Positions 1 through 7,721 of a stretch of 11,390 bases of DNA are shown in pieces. Below the pieces are notes generated by a model. It made no database searches. It was given only the letters and a program-made list of their open reading frames with translations, and was not told where the DNA came from. Where the stretch lies: positions 1 to 11,390 of the forward strand of contig URJF01000045.1 of assembly GCA_900548085.1 (NCBI GenBank). Direction: 5' to 3'. Origin of the DNA: an uncultured Oscillospiraceae bacterium. GTDB taxonomy: Bacteria > Bacillota > Clostridia > Oscillospirales > Acutalibacteraceae. Position 1 is the first letter of the stretch. Each line of letters starts with the position of its first letter. Position numbers and translations under genes: made by a program.

Positions 1-1913
1 GGAGTCTTAATTCTATCCCAAGAAATCTGGCTGATATGGATAAGACCGTCAACTGTAGGAAGAATGTTAGCAAATGCACCGAATGTAGCAAAGCTTACGA
101 TACGGGCATCAACTACTGTACCTACAGGGTAATCTCTCTTAAGGATTTCCCATGGGTTGTCCTCAATCTTCTTGAAGCCGAGTCCAATCTTTCTGGTTTC
201 TTCATCAAGAGACTTGATGGTAACCTCTACTGTGTCTCCGACATTAACAACCTCTGACGGATGCTTAATGCGTGACCAAGAGAGCTCGGAAATATGAATC
301 ATTCCGTCAATTCCGCCAAGGTCAACAAATGCGCCGTAGGAAGTAAGGGACTTAACTGTACCGGTGAGCTTTTGACCTACCTCAAGTGTAGCCCAAAGAG
401 CATCCTGCTGTGCCTTTCTTTCTGCGTCTGCTACTACTTTGATTGAGCCGACAGCACGTCTTCTGGACGGATTGATGTCGATAACTTTGAACTTAACTGT
501 AGTGCCCTTGAGGACATCGAGGTCCTGATTGCGAGGAACACCTGTAAGAGATGCAGGAACAAACACTCTTGTACCCTTTGCAGATACGAGAACACCGCCA
601 CGGATAACAGCAATAACTGTACCCTCGAGAACTTCGTCAGCCTCTTTTGCGGCAACAATGTCTTCCCAGCCCTTTACTGCGTCAAAGAGACGCTTTGAAA
701 GCTTGAGGACACCGTCCTGATCATCTGTTTTCATGATGACAAGATCAATCTTGTCGCCTACTGATACAACATCCTCACACTTGGAGATGTTGTCTGATGA
801 AAGATCATCAAATGCAACTACGCCGGTCTGCTTACGACCAGGAACATCTACAAATACCTCTGTAGGTGTGATTCTTACAACAGTACCGGTAACTACCTTG
901 CTGTTGTCATTGTCCTTAAAAGATTCGTTCAGTAATTCTTCAAAGGATGCCTCACCATCAGCAGATGCTTTGACAGCAGGCTCTGTAGCCTTATCAGCGG
1001 TTTCTGCTGTCTCCACAACTTCTTTAGTTTCGGCTGAAGCTGTTTCAACTTCCTTTTCTTTAATTTCTTCGGACATGGTTTTGAGTACCTCCTTGATAAT
1101 TACCGAGGGTGTCGAGGCCCCGGCAGTAACTCCGATTACCTCACAATCTGTCAGGTCTATGTCCTTCAGCTCAGCCGCAGTCTCAATCAAATAAGACTTA
1201 CAGTTGACGGAGCTGACCTCCTGAAGTTTGCAGGTATTGGATGAATGACGACCGCCGATAACGATCATTGCGTCTGATATTTTTGATATATCATATGCTT
1301 CCTGCTGTCGATCGGACGTCGCATTACATATTGTATCAAAGATTTTAATGTTTGTACATACCTTTTTTATAAATTTCTCGCATTTTTTCCATTCATTTTG
1401 TGAAAAAGTTGTCTGAGAAACGCAGACTGCGGGGAATTTTACTCCACATTTTGTATTTTGGATAATTTTTTTCAACTCGTCAACATTGCGAAAGACAAAA
1501 GAATCGCCATTACAATAGGAACGAATACCCAAAACCTCAGGATGATTTTCGTCGCCGGCAATCAAAACAGCGGTATCACTGTTCAACTTGCGCACTATGT
1601 TGTGAATCTTTTTCACAAAGGGACAAGTGGCATCGGTGTACATTATTTCTCTTTGATTTATGTCGTCTATAACTTCCTTTTCTACTCCGTGGGTACGAAC
1701 AATAATTTTATAATCCTTTGGAGCTTCATCGGGAGAATTGATAATTTTTACTCCTCTTTTTTCCAAATCGGAAACGAGCTGAGCGTTGTGAATAATCGGA
1801 CCGAGAGTACAGACCTTTTCGCCTTTGTTGATTGAATCGTAAACAAGATTTACGGCTCTGTCTACGCCAAAGCAAAAGCCGGCGGTCTTTGCAAGAATTA
1901 TTTTTTTGCTCAC
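1..1913 (-). CDS. ispH: IspH (HMBPP reductase) fused to ribosomal protein S1, 3' end outside window
   Basis: The reading frame is open from a GTG at 1913 to the window edge: 637 codons, no stop. Residues 1-279 are IspH (LytB), the last enzyme of the MEP isoprenoid pathway, which reduces HMBPP to IPP and DMAPP on an iron-sulphur cluster. The three cluster cysteines are C14, C97 and C196. Other active-site residues are visible: H42, H75, H124, E126, T168, S224-S225-N226 and S267. An acidic, Ala/Glu/Thr-rich linker (about 280-336) leads to S1 RNA-binding repeats at about 339-408, 427-494 and 512-586, with a fourth starting near 592 and cut by the edge. IspH-S1 fusions are known in Clostridia, where the S1 part is thought to act in translation. 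The GTG overlaps the plsC stop by 4 nt (GTGA), and GGAAGAGG upstream serves as ribosome binding site, so translation is probably coupled. A free S1 product from an internal start at 1076 is possible. Confidence 0.95.
   Translation of the reverse strand, partial: MSKKIILAKTAGFCFGVDRAVNLVYDSINKGEKVCTLGPIIHNAQLVSDLEKRGVKIINSPDEAPKDYKIIVRTHGVEKEVIDDINQREIMYTDATCPFVKKIHNIVRKLNSDTAVLIAGDENHPEVLGIRSYCNGDSFVFRNVDELKKIIQNTKCGVKFPAVCVSQTTFSQNEWKKCEKFIKKVCTNIKIFDTICNATSDRQQEAYDISKISDAMIVIGGRHSSNTCKLQEVSSVNCKSYLIETAAELKDIDLTDCEVIGVTAGASTPSVIIKEVLKTMSEEIKEKEVETASAETKEVVETAETADKATEPAVKASADGEASFEELLNESFKDNDNSKVVTGTVVRITPTEVFVDVPGRKQTGVVAFDDLSSDNISKCEDVVSVGDKIDLVIMKTDDQDGVLKLSKRLFDAVKGWEDIVAAKEADEVLEGTVIAVIRGGVLVSAKGTRVFVPASLTGVPRNQDLDVLKGTTVKFKVIDINPSRRRAVGSIKVVADAERKAQQDALWATLEVGQKLTGTVKSLTSYGAFVDLGGIDGMIHISELSWSRIKHPSEVVNVGDTVEVTIKSLDEETRKIGLGFKKIEDNPWEILKRDYPVGTVVDARIVSFATFGAFANILPTVDGLIHISQISWDRIKT
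1074..1094 (-). promoter_or_regulatory. Internal in-frame ribosome binding site and ATG at the IspH/S1 junction
   Basis: Minus-strand AAGGAGGT (1094-1087) is fully complementary to the 3' end of 16S rRNA. An in-frame ATG follows at 1076-1074, with 11 nt between the GGAGG core and the ATG. The site encodes the last residues of the IspH domain (K-E-V), and the ATG is codon 280, exactly where the S1 part begins. The spacing is slightly long but usable. A separate S1 protein made from this site is inference. Confidence 0.55.
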
Positions 1914-2560
1914 TGAACCTCTTCCTTCCAAAGATCAGTAATTCTGTCCATAACTAAATTTGCGGCAGAGCGAATATCCTTAGGTCCAAAATTCTCTTTG
2001 TCAAAAGCCATCTCGCTTTGGGTAATAGGCTTGCCGATAGATACGGTTACCCTGCTGCCGACCTTAATCTTAGACTTGCAACAAATAGCAACAGGCAACA
2101 CCTGAGCGTCAGTAGCCTTTGCAATAACGGCAACTCCAGCTTTAGCTCTCTGCGGAACACCGTTTTTGTCCTTTATTCTTGTGCCCTCGGGACAAATAGC
2201 CATAACGTGGCCTTCACGCAAAATCTTTTCGCCGTACTCAACGGCAGTGGTATCCCCCTTGCCTCTGCGAACCGGGAAGCAGTACATATGCTGAATGAAC
2301 CAGCCTACTATCGGATTCTTAAAAAGCTCCACCTTAGCCATAAAATGCAGAGGCGGCATCTCCTTTGGTATAGCTGCAAAAACAGGGTCAAAAGCACAAG
2401 TATGATTAACCGCTACTATGTATCTTCTGCCATCCTTCGGTATGTTCTCAAGTCCTTTGTAATTTAGCTTATAGAGGAGCTTAAACAAAGGCTTGAAAAC
2501 GACCTTAATAAAACCGTATGTCTTGTAATGAGGTACTACAGAATAATCAAAATCTTTCAT
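1910..2560 (-). CDS. plsC: PlsC-family 1-acylglycerol-3-phosphate O-acyltransferase
   Basis: This 216-residue protein belongs to the PlsC/LPLAT acyltransferases, which move an acyl chain onto lysophosphatidic acid to make phosphatidic acid at the inner face of the membrane. The catalytic NHX4D motif is present as NHTCAFD (H53, D58). The glycerol-phosphate binding motifs are FPVRRG (about 95-100) and PEGTR (124-128), and a VLPVAI block follows. The N-terminal stretch of about 15-35 is hydrophobic and basic and may touch the membrane. The length is usual for the family. The ATG directly abuts the cmk TAA stop, and its ribosome binding site AAGGAGAG lies inside the end of cmk. The 3' end overlaps the ispH GTG. 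The gene is therefore in the middle of a translationally coupled operon. Acyl donor (acyl-ACP or acyl-phosphate derived) cannot be told from sequence. Confidence 0.93.
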   Translation of the reverse strand: MKDFDYSVVPHYKTYGFIKVVFKPLFKLLYKLNYKGLENIPKDGRRYIVAVNHTCAFDPVFAAIPKEMPPLHFMAKVELFKNPIVGWFIQHMYCFPVRRGKGDTTAVEYGEKILREGHVMAICPEGTRIKDKNGVPQRAKAGVAVIAKATDAQVLPVAICCKSKIKVGSRVTVSIGKPITQSEMAFDKENFGPKDIRSAANLVMDRITDLWKEEVQ

Positions 2561-3220
2561 TTATATTCTCTCCTTGATAATATCAACAACAAGCTGAACA
2601 GACCTGTTCAAATCGAGCTCGGAGGTATCAGCCATAACGCTGTCCTCACTGGGCTTGAGCGGAGCAATCTCTCTGTGAGAGTCCTGATAGTCACGCTTGT
2701 TCACATCATCGAGGACCTCATCGAATGTAACAGACTCACCCTTTTCGATAAGCTCATCATATCTTCTCTTTGCACGGCACTCGGGAGAAGCGAACAAAAA
2801 GATTTTTACATCTGCATTAGGCAAAACTACTGTGGCAATATCTCTGCCGTCCATAATGACATTGTTTTTTTTGGCAATATCACGCTGAAGATCAAGCAAA
2901 AATGCACGCACCTTAGGAATAGCGGACACAACGCTGGCTCCCATGGAAATCTCAGGGGTACGAATAAGTCCTGACACATTCTCTCTGTTGAGATATACAG
3001 ACTGAACGCCGTCTGCATACTTAAGCTCAACCTTTGTGTCGGAGAGCATGGCCTCTATTTTTTCGGTATCATTTAGGATACCGTGCCTTACGGCATTGAG
3101 AGCTATCGTGCGATACAGTGCACCTGTGTCAACATAGATATATCCCAATTCTTTTGCGGCAGCCTTTGCTACTGTACTTTTGCCTGCGCCGGCAGGTCCG
3201 TCGATTGCTACATTTATCAT
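2561..3220 (-). CDS. cmk: Cytidylate kinase
   Basis: This 219-residue protein is a (d)CMP kinase, which phosphorylates CMP and dCMP with ATP in pyrimidine nucleotide salvage and recycling in the cytoplasm. The P-loop GPAGAGKST is at 8-16. The conserved DTGALYR motif is at 31-37, the DGRD motif that binds the nucleotide is at 124-127, and the lid-like segment CRAKRRYDEL is near 148-157. The length matches short Gram-positive type Cmk. The ATG at 3220 has an AAAGGGA ribosome binding site about 9 nt upstream. A gap of only 27 nt separates it from the flavoprotein gene. The order cmk-plsC-ispH/S1 is common in Clostridia; in B. subtilis cmk also sits next to an S1-like gene. Confidence 0.96.
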   Translation of the reverse strand: MINVAIDGPAGAGKSTVAKAAAKELGYIYVDTGALYRTIALNAVRHGILNDTEKIEAMLSDTKVELKYADGVQSVYLNRENVSGLIRTPEISMGASVVSAIPKVRAFLLDLQRDIAKKNNVIMDGRDIATVVLPNADVKIFLFASPECRAKRRYDELIEKGESVTFDEVLDDVNKRDYQDSHREIAPLKPSEDSVMADTSELDLNRSVQLVVDIIKERI

Positions 3221-3247
3221 AAATAAATTCCCTTTCTGAATAGAAAA

Positions 3248-4477
3248 TCAAATATTGTTTCCGCACAAATAGCCTGTGGAAAAGGCTATCTGCAAATTGA
3301 ATCCGCCTGTATAGGCATCAACATCCAATATCTCGCCTGCAAAATAGAGATTGTCCACTATTTTGGACTGCATCGTCTTTGGATTAACCTCTTTTGTTTC
3401 CACGCCGCCGGATGTAATTATTGCCTCATCTATCGGGCGGAAATCGGACACATTAAGGACAATATCCTTTATGGCGGACACGAGTTTTTTTCGTTGTTCT
3501 TTTGTGATTTGGTTCACCTTTTCGCCGGGTTCTATTCCGCTGAGCGATACGATAACCGGCACTGCTTTTTTAGGCAAAAGTGCCGACAGAGAATTGATGA
3601 AATCCTTGTTATTATTCTCTGCAAAGTCTCTTTGTATACGCCTGTCGAGAGTTTTTTCATCAAGTGCAGGCTTAAGGTCCAAATGAATTTTATAATTATG
3701 AGACTTGGGCGAGTCCATATGGCAGGATGCAGACAAAATAATCGGTCCGCTGACGCCGTAATGGGTAAAAATCATCTCGCCGAAATCGGAATAAATTTCT
3801 TTTTCACCGTCAAACACGGTGATTTTTACATTCTTCAGTGACAATCCCTGCAGTTTAGGCACAAAGTTGTTAGACAAAACTATGGGAACAAGCGACGGTT
3901 TTATCTTAGTAACGCTGTGTCCCACACTGCGAGCAAGAAAATATCCGTCGCCGGTAGAGCCTGTTTTAGGATAGCTCTTGCCGCCTGTACAGAGAGCGAC
4001 GGCGTCACATTCGAGACGAGTACCGTCCTCTAAAACTACTGCTATTATTTTATTATCCGATATATCGAAGCTCATTACACGCCCCTGAATGAAAGAGGCT
4101 CCGCTGTCCTGTGCATATTTGACTAACGCATATACCACATCGACCGCTTTGTCGGAAACCGGAAAGACACGCTGTCCCCGTTCAATCTTAGTAGCAACGC
4201 CCAAATCCTCCATCAATGCAATAGTGTCATATGGCATAAATGAAGAAAATGCAGAGTACATAAATCTTCTGTTTGATATTACATTTTGGATAAGTTCTTC
4301 TATATCAAAGCAGGCATTGGTGATATTGCATCTGCCCTTGCCCGTAATCATAAGCTTCCTGCCGGGGCGTGACATTTTTTCTACCACGAGGGTATCGTTG
4401 CCCCTCTTGGCGCTCTCTGCTGCAGCAATAAGGCCTGCAGCACCACCTCCGATAATCAATACTTTTTTGTTACTCAT
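3248..4477 (-). CDS. HI0933/BaiN-family NAD(P)/FAD-dependent oxidoreductase
   Basis: This 409-residue flavoprotein has a dinucleotide-binding GGGAAG motif at 10-15 after a short beta strand. The family signature GRKLMITGKGRCNITN lies at about 39-54, and the C-terminal FAD motif (FAGEILD..AYTGGFN) at about 379-394. It matches the HI0933 family, whose members carry labels such as aminoacetone oxidase-like or BaiN; the physiological substrate of most members is unknown, so no reaction is assigned. The only sensible start is the ATG at 4477, because the nucleotide-binding fold begins straight after it. No Shine-Dalgarno sequence precedes that ATG. Instead a perfect TTGACA-17-TATAAT promoter ends 8 nt before it, which suggests a leaderless or nearly leaderless mRNA. 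Downstream, cmk follows after 27 nt and is probably co-transcribed. Confidence 0.93.
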   Translation of the reverse strand: MSNKKVLIIGGGAAGLIAAAESAKRGNDTLVVEKMSRPGRKLMITGKGRCNITNACFDIEELIQNVISNRRFMYSAFSSFMPYDTIALMEDLGVATKIERGQRVFPVSDKAVDVVYALVKYAQDSGASFIQGRVMSFDISDNKIIAVVLEDGTRLECDAVALCTGGKSYPKTGSTGDGYFLARSVGHSVTKIKPSLVPIVLSNNFVPKLQGLSLKNVKITVFDGEKEIYSDFGEMIFTHYGVSGPIILSASCHMDSPKSHNYKIHLDLKPALDEKTLDRRIQRDFAENNNKDFINSLSALLPKKAVPVIVSLSGIEPGEKVNQITKEQRKKLVSAIKDIVLNVSDFRPIDEAIITSGGVETKEVNPKTMQSKIVDNLYFAGEILDVDAYTGGFNLQIAFSTGYLCGNNI

Positions 4478-4485
4478 AAATAAAT

Positions 4486-4514
4486 ATTATAAATTATAAT
4501 CCCGCTTCTGTCAA
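4486..4514 (-). promoter_or_regulatory. Perfect-consensus housekeeping (sigma-A type) promoter for the flavoprotein-cmk-plsC-ispH/S1 operon
   Basis: On the minus strand TTGACA (4514-4509) and TATAAT (4491-4486) are separated by exactly 17 nt (4508-4492), a full match to the primary sigma consensus. The promoter overlaps the 3' end of the ABC-F gene, with that gene's TAA stop (4496-4494) in the spacer. The -10 ends 8 nt before the ATG at 4477. The best purine start positions are therefore the A of the ATG itself or about 4 nt upstream. Confidence 0.8.
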
Positions 4515-6392
4515 ATCGAGAGAAAGTCTTTCCCATTCCTCATACAGTTCGTCTCTTTTTTTATTTTCAGCCTCAAGCTGTGAAGTAAGAGCCATAAGTT
4601 CCTCGTACTCGGAGGAGGATAATTTTTCATTTATTTCATCCATGATACTTTCGGTTTTTTCGATTTCTTGCTCACATTTTGCAAGGCGTGTTTTCATTTT
4701 GCGAAGTTGAGATTGGCGTTCCTTTTTCAGCTTATAGTCATTAGGCTTTTTTTCTTCTTTTTTCTTAGCCACTGAAACGGCTTGTATATTCTGCTTTCTT
4801 TGGATATACTCGTCGTAGTTGCCCTGATACTCAACTATACCTGTTGGGGTAAGTTCCAAAATCTCGGTAGCCAATTTGTTGATGAAATATCTGTCGTGGG
4901 AGACGATAAGCATTGTACCCGAATAATTGAGCAATGTGTTCTCAAGTTCTTCTCTGGAAAATGCGTCCAAATGATTGGTCGGCTCATCCAAAAGGAGAAA
5001 ATTATATCCGCCCAACATCAGCTTTAACAAGGCTACTCGTGCTCTTTCGCCGCCGGAGCAGTCGCAGAGTACCTTATAAACATCATCACCCTTAAACAAA
5101 AATGCCGCAAGAGAAGAACGAACAGAGGTTTCGCTCATGGCAGGAAATGTTGACCACACCTCTTCCAGCACGGTTTTGGTTAAATCGAGGTGCTCCTGAA
5201 CCTGATCAAAATAGCCTGTCATAACATTTGAGCCGAATTTAAAACTACCGCCGTCCGAAGATAAATCCTTAGTCAAAATCTTAAGCAACGTTGTTTTTCC
5301 GCAGCCGTTGTCGCCCAAAAGGAATACTCTGTTCCCTTTGTAAACATTGAAAGAAGCATTGGCAAAAATCTCTTTGTTGCCAAAAGATTTTTTTAAATCC
5401 GTAACAGTGAGCACATCCTCGCCGCTGACGCACTTGGGCGAGAATGAAAATCTGATGCGTTCAACCTTGCTGTCCGGTACAACAAGCTGCGCCTTAATGC
5501 GCTCAATAACCTTTTCTTTGCTCTCGGCAGTCTTTATGTTTTTTTCACGATTCCACTGTCGCTGTTGGGCGATAATCCCCTCAAGGCGTGAAATCTCTTT
5601 CATATCATTTTCGTACTTTTCTTCTACAGCCTTTTGCTCTGCCGCTTTTTTTATCAAAAACTCGGAGTAATTACCTGTGTAGCAACGGCATTTTTTATTT
5701 TCTATCTCAATGGTTTTTGTGGTTATTTTGTCCAAAAAATATCTGTCATGGCTGACGATAAGGCATGCGCCTGAAAAATTTTTCAAAAAATCCTCAAGCC
5801 ACTCAACAGCTTTTATATCAAGATGGTTAGTAGGCTCGTCAAGAAGAAGAAAATCTGCCTTTGAGAGCAAAAGCTTTGCAAGAATCAGCTTTGAACGCTG
5901 TCCGCCGGAAAGCTTTGAGGTAGGCAAGTCAAAATCCTCTGCTCCAAAGCCTAAGCCGAGAAGCGCCGAGCGAGTCATGCTCTTGTATGTCAAGCCACCG
6001 TCACGAGTGAAAATTTCGGTCAGCTCATCCTGCTTTTCTATCAAAGATTTCGAATCTCCTTTGCCTTCCATAAGGTCGGCTGAAATCTGCTCGAGCTGTT
6101 TTTCAATTCCTATCAAATCATCAAAAACAGAAATAAGTTCACCGTAGACTGTGTGATTTTCGCTGCAAGTATGCTGCTCCATATAGCCTAACTTAGCGTT
6201 TTTTGAGATAAAGCAATTTCCGCTGTCAGAAGTGTATTCACCGGTAATAATCTTAAAAAGGGAGGTTTTTCCGGCGCCGTTACAACCGATAAGTCCAACC
6301 TTTTCGTGCTCTTTTATATCGAATGAAACATCGCTGAAAAGCGTGTTTTCGCCAAATGAAAGTGTTAAATTTTGTACATCTAATACTGCCAT
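4494..6392 (-). CDS. ABC-F family ATPase (YdiF/Uup-like)
   Basis: This 632-residue soluble protein has two ABC cassettes and no membrane segment, the layout of the ABC-F family, whose members act on the ribosome in translation or antibiotic protection. Cassette 1 has Walker A GCNGAGKTS (about 36-44), signature LSGGQ (161-165) and Walker B LLLDEP (182-187). A charged helical linker lies at about 240-310. Cassette 2 has Walker A GDNGCGKTT (about 360-368), signature CSGGE (445-449) and Walker B LLLDEP (467-472). A Lys/Glu-rich coiled-coil tail at about 545-625 resembles Uup/YdiF-type members. The ATG at 6392 is preferred over the in-frame GTG at 6404, because the GTGAGG around that GTG forms a ribosome binding site 6 nt before the ATG. 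Nothing points to a resistance-type member rather than a housekeeping one. Confidence 0.93.
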   Translation of the reverse strand: MAVLDVQNLTLSFGENTLFSDVSFDIKEHEKVGLIGCNGAGKTSLFKIITGEYTSDSGNCFISKNAKLGYMEQHTCSENHTVYGELISVFDDLIGIEKQLEQISADLMEGKGDSKSLIEKQDELTEIFTRDGGLTYKSMTRSALLGLGFGAEDFDLPTSKLSGGQRSKLILAKLLLSKADFLLLDEPTNHLDIKAVEWLEDFLKNFSGACLIVSHDRYFLDKITTKTIEIENKKCRCYTGNYSEFLIKKAAEQKAVEEKYENDMKEISRLEGIIAQQRQWNREKNIKTAESKEKVIERIKAQLVVPDSKVERIRFSFSPKCVSGEDVLTVTDLKKSFGNKEIFANASFNVYKGNRVFLLGDNGCGKTTLLKILTKDLSSDGGSFKFGSNVMTGYFDQVQEHLDLTKTVLEEVWSTFPAMSETSVRSSLAAFLFKGDDVYKVLCDCSGGERARVALLKLMLGGYNFLLLDEPTNHLDAFSREELENTLLNYSGTMLIVSHDRYFINKLATEILELTPTGIVEYQGNYDEYIQRKQNIQAVSVAKKKEEKKPNDYKLKKERQSQLRKMKTRLAKCEQEIEKTESIMDEINEKLSSSEYEELMALTSQLEAENKKRDELYEEWERLSLDLTEAGL

Positions 6393-6418
6393 AATCAGCC
6401 TCACAAAAATAATTTATT

Positions 6419-6427
6419 AGTATAATA
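6419..6427 (-). promoter_or_regulatory. Possible -10 region for the ABC-F gene
   Basis: The minus strand reads TATTATACT here, giving overlapping -10-like hexamers about 27-30 nt before the ATG at 6392. No good -35 is found at 17 nt. TTTCAA (6445-6440) is only 12-15 nt away and coincides with the opposite-strand -35 of manA. The call rests mainly on position in the divergent intergenic region. Confidence 0.35.
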
Positions 6428-6439
6428 CAACAAAATCAC

Positions 6440-6468
6440 TTGAAAGAAAAGAATAAATTTGATATATT
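6440..6468 (+). promoter_or_regulatory. Sigma-A type promoter for manA
   Basis: TTGAAA (6440-6445) and TATATT (6463-6468) are separated by 17 nt, each one mismatch from consensus. The predicted start falls near 6475, giving a leader of about 25 nt before the ATG at 6501. The -35 overlaps the region that would serve the divergent ABC-F gene, so the two promoters may compete. Confidence 0.65.
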
Positions 6469-6500
6469 AGATTATATTTTGGAAAAGAGATGGCAAATCT

Positions 6501-7454
6501 ATGGATATATTAAAGCTAAAACCCGTGTTCAAAGATTATATTTGGGGCGGTAACAGACTTAAGGACGATTTTGGTTTTGAAACAGGATACGACAAAACAG
6601 CTGAGGGCTGGATGCTCGCCTGTCACAAAGACGGTATGAACACCGTAGAAGGCGGTGAGTATGACAGGAAGACACTGCAAGAAGTAATCGACGAGGCAGG
6701 CCTCGAAAAACTCGCCGGAACAAACGCCACAAAATTTCCTTATTTCCCTGTGCTTATAAAAATAATCGATGCGTATGATAATTTGTCTATTCAGGTACAC
6801 CCTGACGACAAGTATGCACGAGAGGTAGAAAACGAATTCGGCAAAACAGAGATATGGTATGTGCTGGACGCACTTCCTGGTGCAAAACTGATATACGGTT
6901 TCAAAGAAAAAATCTCTAAAGAAGAATTTGAAAATTCAATTAAGGACAACACATTGCTGGACAAGCTAAACAGCGTGGAAATAAAAAAAGGCGACCTATT
7001 CTTTATTGAGGCAGGAACGGTACACGCAATAGGAAAAGGTGCACTGATAGCCGAGATACAGCAGAACTCCAACTGCACATACAGAGTATATGACTACGGC
7101 AGATTAGGAAAAGACGGCAAGCCCAGAGAACTGCATATAAAAGAAGCTGTAGATGTATCGGTGACAGAACCGCCTAAATATGATACCAAGCCTATGGGTG
7201 AGGACGAAAAGAATGAGGACTACACCCATCAGCTGCTGACAAAATGCGATTTGTTCACTGTAGACAAATACGAAATATCAGGCAGTGTAACGCTGAATGC
7301 CGACAAAAGCAGTTTCAACCACATACTTGTAACAGAGGGCAAAGGCACTCTGCAAGGAAAAGAAATGAAAAAAGGCGACTCGTATTTTGTACCGGCAGGT
7401 TATGGCAATTATACCGTAGACGGCGATGCAGAAATATTAGTAACAAAAATATAG
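6501..7454 (+). CDS. manA: Type I mannose-6-phosphate isomerase (class I, short form)
   Basis: This 317-residue cytoplasmic enzyme interconverts mannose-6-phosphate and fructose-6-phosphate, linking mannose use and mannosyl precursor supply to glycolysis. It is a cupin-type zinc enzyme. The zinc ligands are visible as Q98 and H100 (motif QVHPDD), E117 (GKTEIWYV) and H175 (GTVHAIG). The conserved YRVYDYGR segment at 194-201 includes the catalytic-site arginine region. The length fits the short Bacillus-type ManA, which lacks the helical insertion of the E. coli enzyme. The second cupin half (about 235-317) is well kept. Its promoter is at 6440-6468, and the ribosome binding site is weak (GAGATGG about 7 nt before the ATG). 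It stands alone on the plus strand apart from the small gene after its hairpin. Confidence 0.95.
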   Translation: MDILKLKPVFKDYIWGGNRLKDDFGFETGYDKTAEGWMLACHKDGMNTVEGGEYDRKTLQEVIDEAGLEKLAGTNATKFPYFPVLIKIIDAYDNLSIQVHPDDKYAREVENEFGKTEIWYVLDALPGAKLIYGFKEKISKEEFENSIKDNTLLDKLNSVEIKKGDLFFIEAGTVHAIGKGALIAEIQQNSNCTYRVYDYGRLGKDGKPRELHIKEAVDVSVTEPPKYDTKPMGEDEKNEDYTHQLLTKCDLFTVDKYEISGSVTLNADKSSFNHILVTEGKGTLQGKEMKKGDSYFVPAGYGNYTVDGDAEILVTKI

Positions 7455-7464
7455 CGAATAAAAA

Positions 7465-7507
7465 CACTCCTTTTGGTCAAACATAATACCAAAAGGAGTG
7501 ATTTTTT
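7465..7507 (+). terminator. Rho-independent terminator-like hairpin after manA, overlapping the next ribosome binding site
   Basis: A perfect 13-bp inverted repeat (CACTCCTTTTGGT at 7465-7477, ACCAAAAGGAGTG at 7488-7500) with a 10-nt loop is followed by A and six T (7502-7507). It begins 10 nt after the manA stop. Its 3' arm contains AAGGAG (7493-7498), the only ribosome binding site for the gene starting at 7509. Confidence 0.85.
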
Positions 7508-7508
7508 C

Positions 7509-7715
7509 ATGAAAATAGTGGACAGAATTGCGCTGATACTAACAATTATCGGCGGAATAAATTGGGGCTCCATAGGACTGTTCAAATTTGACATAGTGGC
7601 GTGGATATGCGGAGGGCAGGACGCTGTTTTTGCAAGAATCATATACACACTGGTATGTATCGCAGCAATATGGTGCATCAGTCTCCTTTTTCGCAACGAA
7701 GCACTGGAGGACTGA
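7509..7715 (+). CDS. DUF378-family small membrane protein
   Basis: This 68-residue protein has two hydrophobic segments, about 6-24 and 41-62, and the GGINWGSIGLF motif at about 15-25 that is typical of DUF378 proteins (YuzA-like). The family's function is unknown; it is predicted to sit in the membrane as a two-helix hairpin. The ATG at 7509 is chosen because AAGGAG lies 10 nt upstream and because the family starts just before the first helix. An in-frame TTG at 7473 lies inside the hairpin and is rejected. The gene sits between two hairpins, with no clear promoter of its own, so expression may depend on readthrough from manA. It ends 50 nt before the convergent sigE stop. Confidence 0.85.
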   Translation: MKIVDRIALILTIIGGINWGSIGLFKFDIVAWICGGQDAVFARIIYTLVCIAAIWCISLLFRNEALED

Positions 7716-7721
7716 CAAAAC

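Noticed and set aside
733..1194. A 153-codon plus-strand open frame, Ser/Thr-rich
   Set aside because: It is the complement of the low-complexity acidic linker and nearby S1/IspH codons; the composition follows from that.
5710..6147. A 145-codon plus-strand frame inside the ABC-F gene, and similar ones at 2018-2467, 4089-4499 and 7851-8282
   Set aside because: All are antisense shadows of well-supported genes, with no ribosome binding site or domain support.
4494..6392. ABC-F gene as an antibiotic-resistance determinant
   Set aside because: The C-terminal coiled coil and the housekeeping context resemble YdiF/Uup-type members; nothing in the sequence points to resistance.
6393..6404. GTG start for the ABC-F protein
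   Set aside because: The GTG forms part of the likely ribosome binding site (GTGAGG) for the ATG at 6392.
7473..7508. TTG start for the DUF378 protein with 12 added residues
   Set aside because: It lies in the hairpin without a ribosome binding site, whereas the ATG at 7509 has AAGGAG upstream.
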